Shown in pieces: positions 1-12,515 of a DNA stretch of 64,000 nucleotides; position 1 is the first letter of the stretch; every line of letters starts with the position of its first letter. The stretch covers positions 50,219,134 to 50,283,133 of the forward strand of contig CM055098.1 in NCBI GenBank assembly GCA_029204225.1, given 5' to 3'. Position numbers and translations under genes: made by a program. The DNA comes from Diphasiastrum complanatum. Its lineage: Eukaryota; Streptophyta; Lycopodiopsida; Lycopodiales; Lycopodiaceae. The notes under the pieces were generated by a model, which saw only the letters and a program-made list of their open reading frames with translations, was not told where the DNA came from and did no database searches.

Positions 1-1502
1 CTCTTGTATTTTGCTTCACCTTGACCATTTTTTATGCTGCATAGGGCAGTTCCATCCAGTTTAATGACAGGAGATTGCTCACATCAAGTTAGTTTGAAAC
101 TTTCTACTAGACTTTCTAAGCTTTTATGCAACATTACGTCAGTGACTTACTCCAGGTGCTCTTGGATTCGATCAAGAAGCACAGCTTTTACACCAGTGAG
201 CCTCAGACCATATTTTCTGAGATAAGCCTTGTAATGATCTAGTTTCAGCTTCTTCAAATCCCCAGCTTCTACATGCATAAATAGTCAAAGACCAAGGAAA
301 TTTTGTTTTGTGTTTGCTGCGAAATAATTTATAGCTAGATGATATCAAAGCTCGGGTTGGAGACTTAAATCCGAAGATGAAAACTACACCAGCAGGAACT
401 AGAGGCTTTACCACAGGAAGATTAACTTGCTGTTAAATAGAGATAGCATGGTGCATTAGAATGGTTCTAAAATGGTACTTCAATACAGCAGAGAAAAACA
501 TATCCCTGGACTATTTTAAAATGGCATAGATATCATATAAGCATAAGACTTCTGAATACAGCCTAAAGGGAGGCATTGTGGGTGATAGACATTCTAAAAG
601 GTCTAACTATTCTCTTGAGTACTGTGTTATTTGTTACAACTTTCATGACGCTTAATAAAGAGGAAATAGCATGGACGGAGCCATACCTGCAATGACAGAA
701 GATAATTCAGACCATAAGACTTGGTCTACTGCGGAGCATTTTTTCTGTCTGTGGTTTCGAGAGTCACACGCGTCGCTCTCATTTTCACTGTCCTCGAACG
801 GGCCATCTTCATAATCGCTTCCGCTGCTATATGATGGTCCAAAATACCCCACTAGATAAGAAATACTTTCTCAATCTCGCACTTTGGAGAAAATTCAAGC
901 ATTTACGTGAACAAAGAAGAAGATAAGAATCAATAAAGTGTATAATCTAAACATTTACAAAGGAATGTCTGTTAAATCTGCCACGGACTGCCTGGCATGG
1001 CAAAGTGGATACAACTACCTAAGAACAATTGCTTGCTCCTAGACTATACATGAACGCATCCATCATATTTACTCAGTCGTGTCTACAATTAGGATTTAAG
1101 CGCCCATATGAAATAGGCAAAGAAACCACAAATTAATAAAGCCTTTAATCTACAGATCTACATAGAAATTCCTTTCAGCTCTACAGTGCATTGCAAAGTG
1201 AATGCATACCCACCTAAGAATGCTTGCTTGCTATATCATGTTTCTCACTCATTTATCTACATTGCCATTATCTGCATTGCTCTTCTTTTGACCGCAGAAA
1301 CTCGATCATTCAGTATATAACTGGACTTGGGTAGTGAGCTCAATCCTTCAATGAAGAAATCAACAACACAGTATAATGTTTACTGCACTTCTCACCTGCT
1401 CAAAGCTGAAACCTCCTCGCTATCACCCTCGTTTTCCTGTTGCGTGCAGTCCCGAGGAAGCCCAATTCCTGTAGCTTTCACTGCCTGCACCTGGATCGTC
1501 GA

Positions 1503-1505
<3 letters not shown>
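1..1505 (-). CDS. SAP-domain protein, CCCH zinc finger 62-like (partial, multi-exon)
   Basis: This is the 5' part of a spliced minus-strand gene. The first coding exon (1505-1396) starts MSTIQVQAVKATG and ends at a GTGAG donor in phase 2. An acidic Ser/Glu-rich exon (851-687, GYFGPSYSSGSDYEDG) ends at GTATGG. The diagnostic exon (268-151) encodes a SAP helix-turn-helix, with DLKKLKLDHYKAYLRKYG followed by LRLTGVKAVLLDRIQEHL, and ends at a consensus GTAAGT. The next exon begins at 36 in the matching phase (DIKNGQGEAKYKR) and leaves the window. SAP domains bind DNA; in the plant ZFP62-like family SAP precedes a conserved KYPRS-type block, as here, and the C-terminal CCCH finger would lie outside. 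Exons 1396 and 851 do not join in phase, so one exon between them is missing; a 36-nt micro-exon at 425-390 would restore phase before the SAP exon. The SAP call is firm; the family name is less so. Confidence 0.7.

Positions 1506-1545
<40 letters not shown>
1505..1545. repeat. (CT)n tract in SAP-gene 5' leader
   Basis: About 20 uninterrupted CT units directly abut the start codon of the minus-strand SAP gene, so they read as (GA)n in the 5' leader of its mRNA. Confidence 0.9.
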
Positions 1546-1548
<3 letters not shown>

Positions 1549-1766
1549 TATTTCTAGCGAAGAAAAGGATAGCGCGAAGACATTTCAATGTAATGTGCTG
1601 TCCGTCATATTGAAAAGGTATGGATTTGTGGAAGGCATTTGAAAAAAGGAGCCGTTAATGGTTCCTCTTGTCCTCTAAAAACTAAAATCTAGATATAGGG
1701 CCATAGGGGGATAGTATGGGTAACTATCTTGTTTACAAGCCTTGGAATCCCTTTTTAGCTTTTCGC

Positions 1767-1923
1767 GCTCATATGTCCTTGGAGAAAGGCATTTTGACTC
1801 CAAAGCAAAGTAATTCAAGTGTAAAATTATGTGAGTGAGGGTCCGCTCATATGGTCCTTGGAGAAAGGCATTTTGACTCCAAAGCAAAGTAATTCAAGAG
1901 TAAAATTATGTGAGTGAGGGTCC
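1767..1923. repeat. 78-bp tandem duplication
   Basis: Two head-to-tail copies (starting at 1767 and 1845) carry the shared core CCTTGGAGAAAGGCATTTTG. They differ by only a few bases, so the duplication is fairly young. No coding potential is seen. Confidence 0.85.
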
Positions 1924-2060
1924 ACGAAGGAGAGAGACATTGTAAAATTAAGTGAGTGAGCTTGCATGCATGAAAGAGAGAGACATTAAAATTAAGTGAG
2001 TGAGCATGCATGCATGAAGGAGAGAGACAATAAAATTAAGTGAGTGAGCGTGCATGCACG
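1924..2060. repeat. 44-bp tandem repeat, about three copies
   Basis: Three units with a 44-bp period share AAAATTAAGTGAGTGAGC followed by TGCATGCA and GAGAGAGACA. The word GTGAGTGAG links this array to the end of the 78-bp repeat beside it, suggesting stepwise growth from one seed. Confidence 0.85.
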
Positions 2061-2510
2061 ACCCTACCTTATGTTTGATTGAGAATCTTTCACTATGGTG
2101 GAGAGATGATAATGACATATTTTCAAGCATAATAGTTGGATGAGGGTGGGGCCTTACATGCACCCCTAACCCTCAATCATGGTTGAGTATATACTCCAAG
2201 GAATTGTAACTTGGAATGTCATCACAACTTTTTTTGGCAAGGCCCATAGCCTGATGATCAAACCATGAAGGGACAAGAGTCTAGACATTCATGACTTGCT
2301 AAATAGATGTAGAGTCCATTTTTGGCCTTGCCTCCTTGCAAAGGTGAAACTATGTATATGGGAAAGGTCAACATCTATGGGGTTAGTTGGGTTTGTATAT
2401 AGGCACCCGACTACTTCCCATTAATGTCCACCTCTCAACAACTTCCAAACATAGAGAAATGGAAGAAAAGTCGCTCCCTTGTACTCATGGGTATGTGGTA
2501 CAAGTGAGGG

Positions 2511-3280
<770 letters not shown>

Positions 3281-4221
3281 TGTTGGAAAGGGGTGATAAT
3301 GCAATAACGACAAGTCGAAGACTGTGGCGACTTATGGAGCGCACCAGAATAGAGCCTTCTTTCCTAATGCATGACTACGCCTATCAATATTGAACAAAAC
3401 ATGATGACAGAAGTCACATTCAATCTTATAGTGACCAACTTTGAAATCATTAGCACTACAGTGATTTCATAGCCAAAAACAATGAAGTATTGAATTATTA
3501 AACAAAAGAAATATGAGATTTATCAGCTACAAAAGAATCATAGAGATGCATACATTTTGACATAATACTAAACACAATAAAAGATAGATTGATTCGGCAT
3601 AAAACAGATGATGATGAGCACAAGACAATTGTGGATAAAAACCATGCACTCTAAAGCTATTTCTGAGTAACTGAAAAATTCTGTTTGATTACACTTTCGC
3701 CGATAAGCAGTAAACTCTAATAGCAAAACTCTAAATGAACTTGAAAGAACTGAGCTAGAATGCTCAAGAGTGTTCAAGCTTGAGAGAGCTGCTACAATAC
3801 ATCGATTGAAATACTTGATATAATAATAGAAGTATGATCTATTATTTATAGTAAACAGGTGCGACATGTCCAATAGGACAACTAATTAGGTCGTAGATCT
3901 TAATGGCCAGTTGGCCATAATGAGTTGGCATCCATCCAGTTAGGTCTTCCCAGAAATTTACTTGCTAATGGTTAGGGCAAGTCTGTAGCTTTAATTCAAG
4001 TGGAACAATAACTGTCTTTCATTCGATAGTTCGATGTCGGATGATGCTCGATAAAGATTGTCGTATGATGTCCGATATGTCGGAGCCACCTGTTAGCAAT
4101 TCCCGAGTATTTCTGCAGACTGTGTAAAAATACGAAGAGAACTATAGATCTGGATAATAAGTGGATGCAAATTAAAGATCGATTATTTGGTTAGTAGGAT
4201 AATAAGGAGAATAATCTAACA
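3281..4221 (-). mobile_element. Copia LTR (3' LTR of the 4.4-7.1 kb element)
   Basis: Read on the minus strand this begins TGTTAGATTATTCTCC and ends CCTTTCCAACA, i.e. TG...CA termini, about 941 bp. It follows a purine-rich stretch (AGTAAGAG) at the end of the minus-strand copia pol, as a 3' LTR should. The TG-end half is shared with 21243-21672 in inverted orientation. Its inner end resembles the R/U5 part of the LTR at 26722-27383. Confidence 0.75.
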
Positions 4222-4399
4222 CTCTTACTTAATCTGAATCCATGAATGCTTTGACCTTCAAACTTAGTTTTGCACAAAATTTTGTGTGTGCATCCAAGCT
4301 TAATGCTTTAGTAAAAATATATGTTGTCATATCTTGCGTTCGACAGTACTACAAGTCAACCTCTTTGTCGAGAATCTTGCTTCTGACAAAGTGATACTG

Positions 4400-7081
4400 G
4401 ATCTCAATGTACTTACTCCTAGAATGAAATCTACGGTTGGCTGATAAAGCAATGACACTTTTTATTCCAAAATAGGATTGTCGGAGCATATTGATTCAGA
4501 TTGATATCTAAAAGTAAGTTTCTCAACCATACTAGTTCCTTTCTAGCTTGAGAGGCTACGATATACTCTGATTCAGTGGAAGATAGAGCTATCAAAGTTT
4601 GCTTGCGACTGTTCCATCTCCTACCCAACTTGCATCTGAGTAACCACAGAGAATGTTGAGTTTGTCATAGGTGGTACCTGACTCAAAGATATCTCATGAC
4701 TCTGATAAGAACCTTCCAATGTGTTATACTAGAATTGGTCATATACTGACTTAAGGAATTGACTGCAAAGGCTATGTTTGGTCTGGTACAAATCATCGTG
4801 TACATAAGAGATCCTATTATCAGATGATAAGGATACTCATGCATTTGCTCATTCTCTTCAATTGTTCAGGGACACTGATCTCTTTGAATTCCTAGATAGT
4901 ATTGAGCTTTGCCCAGATCGGTCATGTCAAAGATATCATTGTCTTAGCTTCTTTTATCAGATCGATATTGTTGCTGAAAAGCAACGTGTCATCCACATAC
5001 AAAGTCATGATAATAAAAGAATGCTACATGTTTATAACCGTGATGATAAGGAGAGTATTGATCCTTTGAAACCATGCTCGAGCATATTGCTTCAAGCCAT
5101 GAAGTGCTTTATGGAGTTTACACACATGACTGTGTTTACCTTCAATTTTGTAACCTTTAGGTTGCACCATATAAATGTCTTTTTCGATAACTCCATTAAA
5201 ATATGTTGTCTGTACATTTATTTGATGTATTTCCAAATTTGCTGCAGCAGCAAATGACAATAGCTAACAGAAGAATGTTTAACTTCTGGACCAAAGGTCT
5301 CAATGTAGTCGTCGTTGTGTACTTGAGAGAATCCCCTAACGACAAGTTGAGCCTTTATTCGGTCGATACTTCCATCTGCCTTATACTTGATTTTTTTTAA
5401 CAACCATTTGCAATCAACTACATTTCTGCTAACATGTAATTTGACAATAGTCCATGTCTGGTTCTTGATAAGAGATGAATACTCTTTATCCATAGCTTCT
5501 TTTCAAAGATCTGAATCGGGTTGACTGAGTGCCTCTTTGACATTTGTCAGCTCTTGAACAAGGTAAGCTGCAGACTCATCGATATACATGATAGGTGGTC
5601 TGCTGACTCTTGTCAATCTTCTCAGGTAATGTGCAAAGTTGATAATCTTCATCATGTTGTAGTTGCTGGACTGCAACATCATCATCTTCGGATTTGCTGC
5701 TGATAAGTTGTTCGTCGGGAATAGATGAACTAGGACCTTCAATAGAAATAGTCGACTTTTGAACTGGAAAGTTCGATAATTCGGGAGAGTTTGATAGTTC
5801 GGCTATATGCACTTTGCCTTTACCTTTGAGGTCGATAAATTGATCTTCGATGAAGATGACATCCCAGCTAGTGAATATCTTTGACTCGATAGGATCATAC
5901 AACTTATAAGCTTGATCTGAAGTAGTGTAGCTGATGAAAATCGACTTGATACTCTGAAAGTCGAGCTTCTTCCTGAGATCATGCGGAATTTGTGCATACA
6001 TGATACATTCAGAAACTCATAAGTTCGATAAAGAAGGTTTGGAGCCTGTCCAAACTTCATATGGTGTTTTGTCTGAGAGACCTTTAGTAGGACATATGTT
6101 CTGAATATAAGTTGTAGTGGAAACAGCTTCAGCCCAAAAGGACATGCGCTTTGCCGATTCAACTAAGGTTCTGTTCTTTCTCTCAGCAAGACCATTCGAC
6201 GAAGGCGAATAGGAGATAATGTATTGTTGCTCAATGTCGTTGCTAAGACAATACTCCTTGAATTCGGTAGAAATATATTTCTCCCCCATTGTCAGACCTC
6301 AGTGCTTTAATTCTTTTACCAATTTGATTTTCTAAATGTTCTTTGAATTGTTGAAACTTCTTGAAAGCCTCTGATTTTTGCTTAATGAAATAAACAGTTG
6401 TTCTTCTCGAATATTTGTCAATGAAGGTAATAAAATACTTTGCATCAGACAACGACAAAGTTTACATTGGACCACATATTTGCTGCATGCCTATGACTCG
6501 ATCTAAAAGGAATCCTAGTCTGCTTTCCAGGGATGCAACTATGACAGACATGGAGGGTTATCGGTTGGACAATCGAGATCAAGTGCTAGGGGATCGTTTA
6601 CTAGACATATATGAAACAGATGTGTGATTCAAGTATCCTAATCCACGATGCCATATTAATGCTTTATTGACAAAAACAGAGGTTTTCAAGGCTTGACTAG
6701 TATCAGAATAATAATGTGCCAATCTATATAAGTATCAATGTCTCTTGCCAAGTGCATGGACCTTACTTATCCTATCGATAATTCAAACTCAAACTCTACC
6801 TTATGACCTAAATCAGTGATTCTACTTACTGATAACAGATTTGTAGAGAGTTTAGGAATGAACAAAACATTTGATAGTAGTTTGAATTGATCATGATGAA
6901 ATTTTAATCTCACAGTACCTTCACCTTCGATAGTGTGAGTACTATCATCGCCAAGATGAACGTATTTCTTTGTACTGTAAGGCCTATAGGAGTGAGAATG
7001 CTCACGATGACTGGTCATATGTTGAGTAGCTCCAGAATCCAGAAACCAAGAATTATCCAATAGTGCCTTTTGGTCTTTCAT
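4400..7081 (-). pseudogene. Ty1/copia pol polyprotein remnant
   Basis: Broken minus-strand pol in copia order. Protease with DSGATQHMTS (7050-6770). Integrase pieces with IDKYSRRTTVYFIKQKSEAF, ALRSDNGGE and NGLAERKN (6458-6017), retaining the second Asp and the Glu of the DDE triad. RT with IKNQTWTIVKL, NLEIHQINVQTTYFNGVIEK and an intact YVDD (about 4985). RNase H ending LIALSSTESEYIV (4628-4431). At least six frameshifts or stops break it. The gag N-terminus is missing: the copy stops abruptly at about 7081, where a plus-strand copia fragment begins. It lies just inside the LTR at 3281-4221. Confidence 0.85.
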
Positions 7082-7082
7082 G

Positions 7083-8100
7083 ATATAAGGGATGCTACTT
7101 CCAAATTACCTTTAAGGAAGAAATTCTTCAACCTGAAGATGTCTGAAGCTGAAAGTGCTACAAATCATATCAACACTTTCAAGAATCTTATGGAGCAAAT
7201 GGCTGCAATTGGCTCAGTAATTGAAGATTTCGATGCTGTTATGACTCTATTATCAAGTCTTCCTGAAGCTATTGAAAATATTAGGTCATGATAATTTCGA
7301 CCCAGGAGCAAATTACTCTATCAAGAGCAATCTCAATGCTTCTACAAGAGAAAATCAGAAAATCTGCATTCTCCTTAGGCTCATGGTCGGATCCTCAAGC
7401 TCTATATTCAAAAAATCATAAGTTCAGATCCAAAAAGAAGAGAAATATGCAGCCAGGGTTGAATTCGAGCTCAGAATCAAATTCTGGCTCTGGGTCAAAT
7501 TTTGACTCAGAGTCGAATTCGAGTCTTTCATCTTTCCAACCAAAGCAGTTATTTTGCAGATACTGCAAGAAAGCTGGACATGAAGTTAGGGACTGTAGAA
7601 CTTTGAAATATAACAATGAGAAAAAAAAAGCAGTACCAACAACAAGCACATAGTGCTTCAACCAATTTTTTGACCCATCAACAAGAGGAAGATGAAGCAG
7701 CTTTTAAGACCAAGGTCGGAGAACAACATGATATCAATTCCTGGTGTCTCGATTCTAGATCAATAAAACACATGACTCACCATCATGACTGGTTCAAAGA
7801 TTACAAATCATTCACCCACTCTCGAGTTGTGCAACTTGGAGACAACTCATCACATGCGATTCAGGGTGAAGGAACAGTCATGGTCAGATTTCAGAAAGGT
7901 GAAGTCAAGTTGTTGTCCAACGTACTGCACGTTCCAAATTTGACCATGAATGAATCAATGATTCAGGTCGGAGGGTCGAATTCGATACAAATAGCTACAA
8001 CATCTTTGACAAATCCCGGAAAGTGTTAGCTTTCGAGAGAAGAAGTGACAATCTTTACAAGCTCAGCCACTATTATTCTTCCAACAGTCAAGCTCTTCAC
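7083..8100 (+). pseudogene. Copia gag-protease fragment, inverted
   Basis: Plus-strand UBN2-type gag (DIRDATSKLPLRKKFFNLKM, FKNLMEQMAAIGSVI), a Ser-rich linker, a CCHC knuckle (CRYCKKAGHEVRDC, about 7555-7596), then protease (WCLDSRSIKHMTHHHDWF; the usual DSGAT is changed to DSRSI). A tail to about 8100 resembles the GAG-pre-integrase start (NLYKLSHYY). Frame changes occur near 7290, 7616 and 7950. It is the same subfamily as the minus element next to it but faces the opposite way, and both carry protease, so these are two copies and not one inverted element. Confidence 0.8.
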
Positions 8101-8189
8101 ACAAATTCTTGGATTTAGGGAGAGTGCTATGGTGCTTTGGTTGTCACAGAAAATAGCCGTTGGATGTGACTATGCGAGGTCGATTTCTG

Positions 8190-8647
8190 CTAGTAGGAGC
8201 CTCAGCTAAATTCCTCCTTGGTAGCATTCGTGGAAGCAATATATTCTGATTCAGTTGATGATAATGCTACTGAGGTCTGTTTTCGGATGTTCCAAGAGAT
8301 TGGGCCTTGATTGTATAAAAGTACAAATCTAGAAGTCGATCTTCTGGTATCGATATCCCCTGCCCAATCCGCATATGTGTATCTTTCTAGAATATTGGCA
8401 GATTGGTTGTCTCCATAACATATGCTAAGATGTTTGGTTGCTTGGATGTACTTCATGAACTTTGTAAGTGCTTTCCAATGGAATAGACCTGGATTCGATA
8501 GGAACTGGCTGAGTGAACTGATTGAACATGCAATGTCGGGTCGAGTGCAGATCATTGCATACATCAGTGAGCCGATGATGCAGTGAAACAAATATTTTTT
8601 CATTTTCTTCTCTTCCTCGGTTTGAGGAGATTGTTCCTTTGAAAACT
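8190..8647 (-). pseudogene. Copia RT end and RNase H fragment
   Basis: Minus-strand C-terminal copia pol: FSKEQSPQTEEE, then YLFHCIIGSLMYAMICTRPD, then YADWAGDIDTRRSTSRFVLL (RNase H) and SVALSSTESEYIAST. It lacks the rest of RT because its upstream side is cut exactly where the gypsy LTR begins (8648). Its downstream end abuts the plus-strand gag-protease fragment tail to tail. Confidence 0.8.
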
Positions 8648-9141
8648 TGTTGGAGGGTTTGAAGATCCCAGGACAACCCTAACCCTAGTTAATAAGTGAG
8701 AGGGATTTGGCACCCTGCGTGTGTAAGTCCAACCCGATGATCACATAGTTATTTGATTAGTTACAAGTGAATAGAAGGACTTTAGGCCTTTTGCGGGACT
8801 TTTAATGTCGCAGGGCCTAAATGTCAAGTTAGTGAATAAAGTTGGGTTTCCCTCCAATTTGGATGGTTCCCACTCTTTTTTAAGTTTGAACAATTAGAAA
8901 GGCAAAAATGGACCATTAGGATTCAAAGGCCAGGGTTCTCTTCTCTACTATAAAAGGGGACCAACTCGAGTCCCTACACATGTACATATCTTCATTTCAA
9001 TAAAGCAGATTGGTTCTCTTGTGAAATGGATTTATGAATGTCCTTGCTCTCTATGACTTTTCCTCCATCTCTCATGCTTTTATTGTGTTTTGCTAATTGT
9101 TGGATCTGATTATTATTGGGATTGCATGTTTCTATATTTTT

Positions 9142-9225
<84 letters not shown>

Positions 9226-9429
9226 AGCTATTTTCATTGTGGATCTAGTGTTAATGCTTAGGGTTAATGGATGTTAGATTTAGATGTGAATCTTCCATTC
9301 ATGCTGAAATCTGAACTATACTATCGCTCTCATGGGAACGAATCTACGCGTGACAACTAACTTCATCTCCTTGATGCTAGGTTGAGTAGATCTTGGGTTG
9401 AGGATAGGCAAGGAAAGAAACCCACTACA
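8648..9429 (+). mobile_element. Gypsy 5' LTR with internal (GA)40
   Basis: Starts TGTTGGAGGGTTTGAAG and ends CCCACTACA, about 782 bp, immediately followed by the primer-binding site. A pure GA array (9145-9223) sits inside U5/R, and a TATA-like CTATAAAAGGGG (8948-8959) is a likely promoter. Insertion of this element into older copia RNase H is visible at 8647/8648. Confidence 0.8.
9145..9223. repeat. (GA)n microsatellite inside gypsy LTR
   Basis: About 40 GA units within the LTR at 8648-9429. Confidence 0.95.
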
Positions 9430-9433
9430 ATTT

Positions 9434-9452
9434 TGGCGCCGTTGCCGGGGAG
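9434..9452 (+). other. Gypsy primer-binding site (tRNA-Asp type)
   Basis: TGGCGCCGTTGCCGGGGA lies a few bases after the LTR end. It matches the complement of the 3' end of plant tRNA-Asp, a common gypsy primer. Confidence 0.85.
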
Positions 9453-10698
9453 CTACACCAATTTTTTAGTTTGCAGCATGTTTGTTGGATGGTTAGCTTG
9501 CATTAGGCATCTTGTCGTGGCATGAATAGTGTCTGCATTTAGGATTAGTTTGGGAGTGATTTTGCTTTGATTTGAGTGGATTTGCTTGTTTGATATCTAA
9601 CAAAATAGTGTATTTTTGATGATTTTTGAATACCTCCAATTGGGGGTCTGAACTTGTTGGTTCTTGTTACAAGTTGAAAGATATGTTGGATTGCCTCTGA
9701 TTTGAGCCATCATGCATCCAATTTGGATAGATGTGCATTAGACACCAACATATTGTAGTTTTGCTTGTTGAAGGAGGCCAAAAATGCATTTTTTGCATGA
9801 TCTGAGCTTCTGATTGCTTGTTGAACCTGTTAGAAGCTTCTATGCCTCTCTAATGAACCTTATTAGAGTGCTTGTAACCTATGATCCAAGGCTTTTTGGG
9901 CTAGTATGGGTTTTTTGATGATACCTCTCCACAAAAATGTGCCCTCCTATCTATTTTTCAGTCATTTAATGCTTGCACGTGTGAAGCCAAGGGTGCAAGG
10001 TGACATGGCAAGTGCCTTGTAGACCACTCTCCCTCCGTACTGTGCTTTACAGTGACCAATTTGGTGTCCTATAGAGAAAGTTATGGCCATCTGATATTTG
10101 GCAATTTTTGAACTAAAATTTGCAAAATTTCGGAATTACTCTGATGCATGCATGCTTGTAAATTAGTATAGTGCTTTCATGTTGATGGAAATGTATGGAT
10201 AGACCTGTATGCATGCTAAAATGCATGTTGCATGCGTAACCAGTGATTTTGATCAGTAGAATTCTTGCATGTGACTATTTTTAGCAATTCTAGATCAAAA
10301 AGCAGATTTCCTAGCAACTAGGCTACTTACAAATTTTTTTTGCTTTTTTGGAAAAGTCAATGCATGTCGAGTTAGTTCCATGCAGGATCTTTCAAAATGA
10401 TATCGATTTGAGACAGTGCCCGTGTTTTTGCAAAATCGATCTGATTAATCGATTTTCACAGTTGGTCCATTTCGAGCAGATTTCAAAAATTCCAATTTTT
10501 TGTAAAAGTTAGTGGTTGGTCATAAAAAGTTGTTGTTGCTTAATTGTTCTGATATTGATTTTGCAAAAGTTTGCTCAAATGAGTGAAAGACCTTGCTGAA
10601 TGATATTAGCCAGTTATGAAGGTTTTGAACGTTTCATTTATTAGTTGATGATTGGATCTCGACTAATTTAAGCAAATTTTGCATGTCAGAAAATCAAT
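9453..10698 (+). other. Gypsy untranslated leader
   Basis: Non-coding T-rich leader between the primer-binding site and gag. The part from about 9640 to 10520 recurs inverted and diverged at 41800-42900, for example around GGCCTCCTTCAACAAGCAAAAC and the text about 'accaaattggt...ctgtaaagcacagtacggaggga'. Confidence 0.7.
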
Positions 10699-12515
10699 AT
10701 GGCAGACGATAATGCAAATGTAGCTTTTGATGGTCAGGTGCCAATGCCTACCTATTTGTAAATTTGCCAGTCATTAAGCCAAGCACTTAATGAGATAAAC
10801 AACAGGAACACTTTACATGATCAACAAATGGAAGTACTGTTAAATCAAGTGAGAGCTTTGTCTGTTCCGAATTTGGGCTTTCAGCTTGAACCATTTTCGG
10901 GGGAGAAGAAAGAGAAGAAGCCTGAAATTGTGGATGACTGGTTAACCAAGTGGACCGGTTATTTTAATCTACATGGAATTCCTAAGGAGAAAAAGATAGA
11001 GAGTGTTATTTTGTTCTTCCGTGGTAAAGCTTCGTCGTGGTGGCGTGATTTACAACCTAAACCTACCACATGGGACGAGTTTATGGAGGTGTTCAGAAAG
11101 TCGTTTGTGGTTGTGGACGACTCGGATTTTTACCAAAGATGTGTGAATTGCAAAATGGGTACTCAGAGTTTGGACTCGTACCTACAAGATTTTATGGATT
11201 TATGGAATAAAGTCCTCTCATTCGATGTAAAACTGGCACTGTGGCAGTTTATCCTAGGTCTGCCTGCAGATTATCAGAATGAGTGTAAGCGTAACATGCT
11301 TCAAACCTTTGATGATGTAGTTCGTGTCGCGAAAGCGTGTGACTCCACGGTTGTGGCATCTAGGAAGTAGTTACAGGCTAAATCCATCTGGATCATCCGG
11401 ACCCAGCCAGAAAAAAGAGAAGAAAAGAGTTCGTGGAAATAAGAATAAAAAATATTTCGACGAACTGGATCAAGCTGCATCTGAATTTAGACAAAAGAAA
11501 AAGTTGTCCCGGAAAAAGGCTAGAAGGACCAATGTTTGTTTCCATTGTGGTCAACTTGGACACATTATGAAATTTTGCTCAGAACGAAAGAAAGACACAA
11601 CTCAAGTGATTGAGATGCCAGGTAAAGAGAATCTTAAGCTGGAAATTAATCAAATTAATTGTGAGTGTGATTGTTCTTTCAGTACTACTTCATTCTTGCC
11701 AAATGATTTATTTCGTTTGAAAGGCACTGTGAATGGACATGAAGTTAGTATTTTAGTGGACAGTGGATCTACTCATAATTTCATTAACTCTGGTCTTGTG
11801 CAGTGACTCGGACTCAAAACTGAAGCCAGTAACCATAGATATCGAGTATATCTAGCTTCAGGAGCGGAGTTGGAGACATGGGATGTGAAAGTTCCAAGAC
11901 TCCTTGTTTGGATTCAGGACTATAGAGAGTTAATTGATTTCCATGTTTTAGATTTAGCACGTACGGATATTATTCTAGGATACGAGTGATTATTTAATAA
12001 GCATCCTGAAATAGATTTTGAGAAGCATGTTCTCTCTTTTCAGGAGAGTAAAGAAATAGTTACATTGTTTGGAGACAATTTTGTACATCCATCTGGGATG
12101 AGTTCATTTGCTAATGTAATGGAGATTTTTTATTCACAATATGAAGCTTATTTTTTATTTGCTAAGCCAATTTTGAATTTATCTGAAATGTATCTAAGTA
12201 GTTGTGAATTGTCAAAAATTCTTAACTCGGTAGACTTAGATCAGGAGCAAATTGAGAAGAATAAGTTACTGTCTGAATTCAAAGATGTATTTCTAGAAGA
12301 ATTACCTCATGGATTACCACCGTCCAGATTGGTAGACCATAAGATTGAGTTAATTTCAGGTAGTCACCCTATCTCTAGACAACCTTATAGGTTTTCTCAA
12401 AAAGAAGAGGTAGAGATTACTAAGCAAATTGAAAATTACATGAAGATGGGTCATATTCAGCCAAGTAAGTCGCCTTGGGACGCTCTTGTTCTTCTGAAAG
12501 CAAAATTTCTGCAGT
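10699..12515 (+). pseudogene. Ty3/gypsy gag-protease-RT start, truncated
   Basis: Starts MADDNANVAFDGQVPMPTYL with an in-frame TAA at 10759. Gag (10828-11370) has LEPFSGEKKEKKPEIVDDWL and FFRGKASSWWRDL. A frameshift near 11330 leads to the NC knuckle CFHCGQLGHIMKFC (about 11538-11579) and a protease with ILVDSGSTHNFINS (11754-11795). The frame then runs to 12515 with only two TGA stops (11804, 11987), reaching RT's N-terminal KDVFLEELPHGLPPSR and IQPSKSPWD. It ends abruptly at about 12515 against a minus-strand gag; the RT palm, RNase H and integrase are absent. The retroviral-type gag and protease are typical of plant Ty3/gypsy. Confidence 0.85.

Noticed and set aside
652-684. C-terminal extension of the acidic exon (GMAPSMLFPLY)
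   Set aside because: It lies beyond a GTATGG donor, so it is more likely intron read-through.
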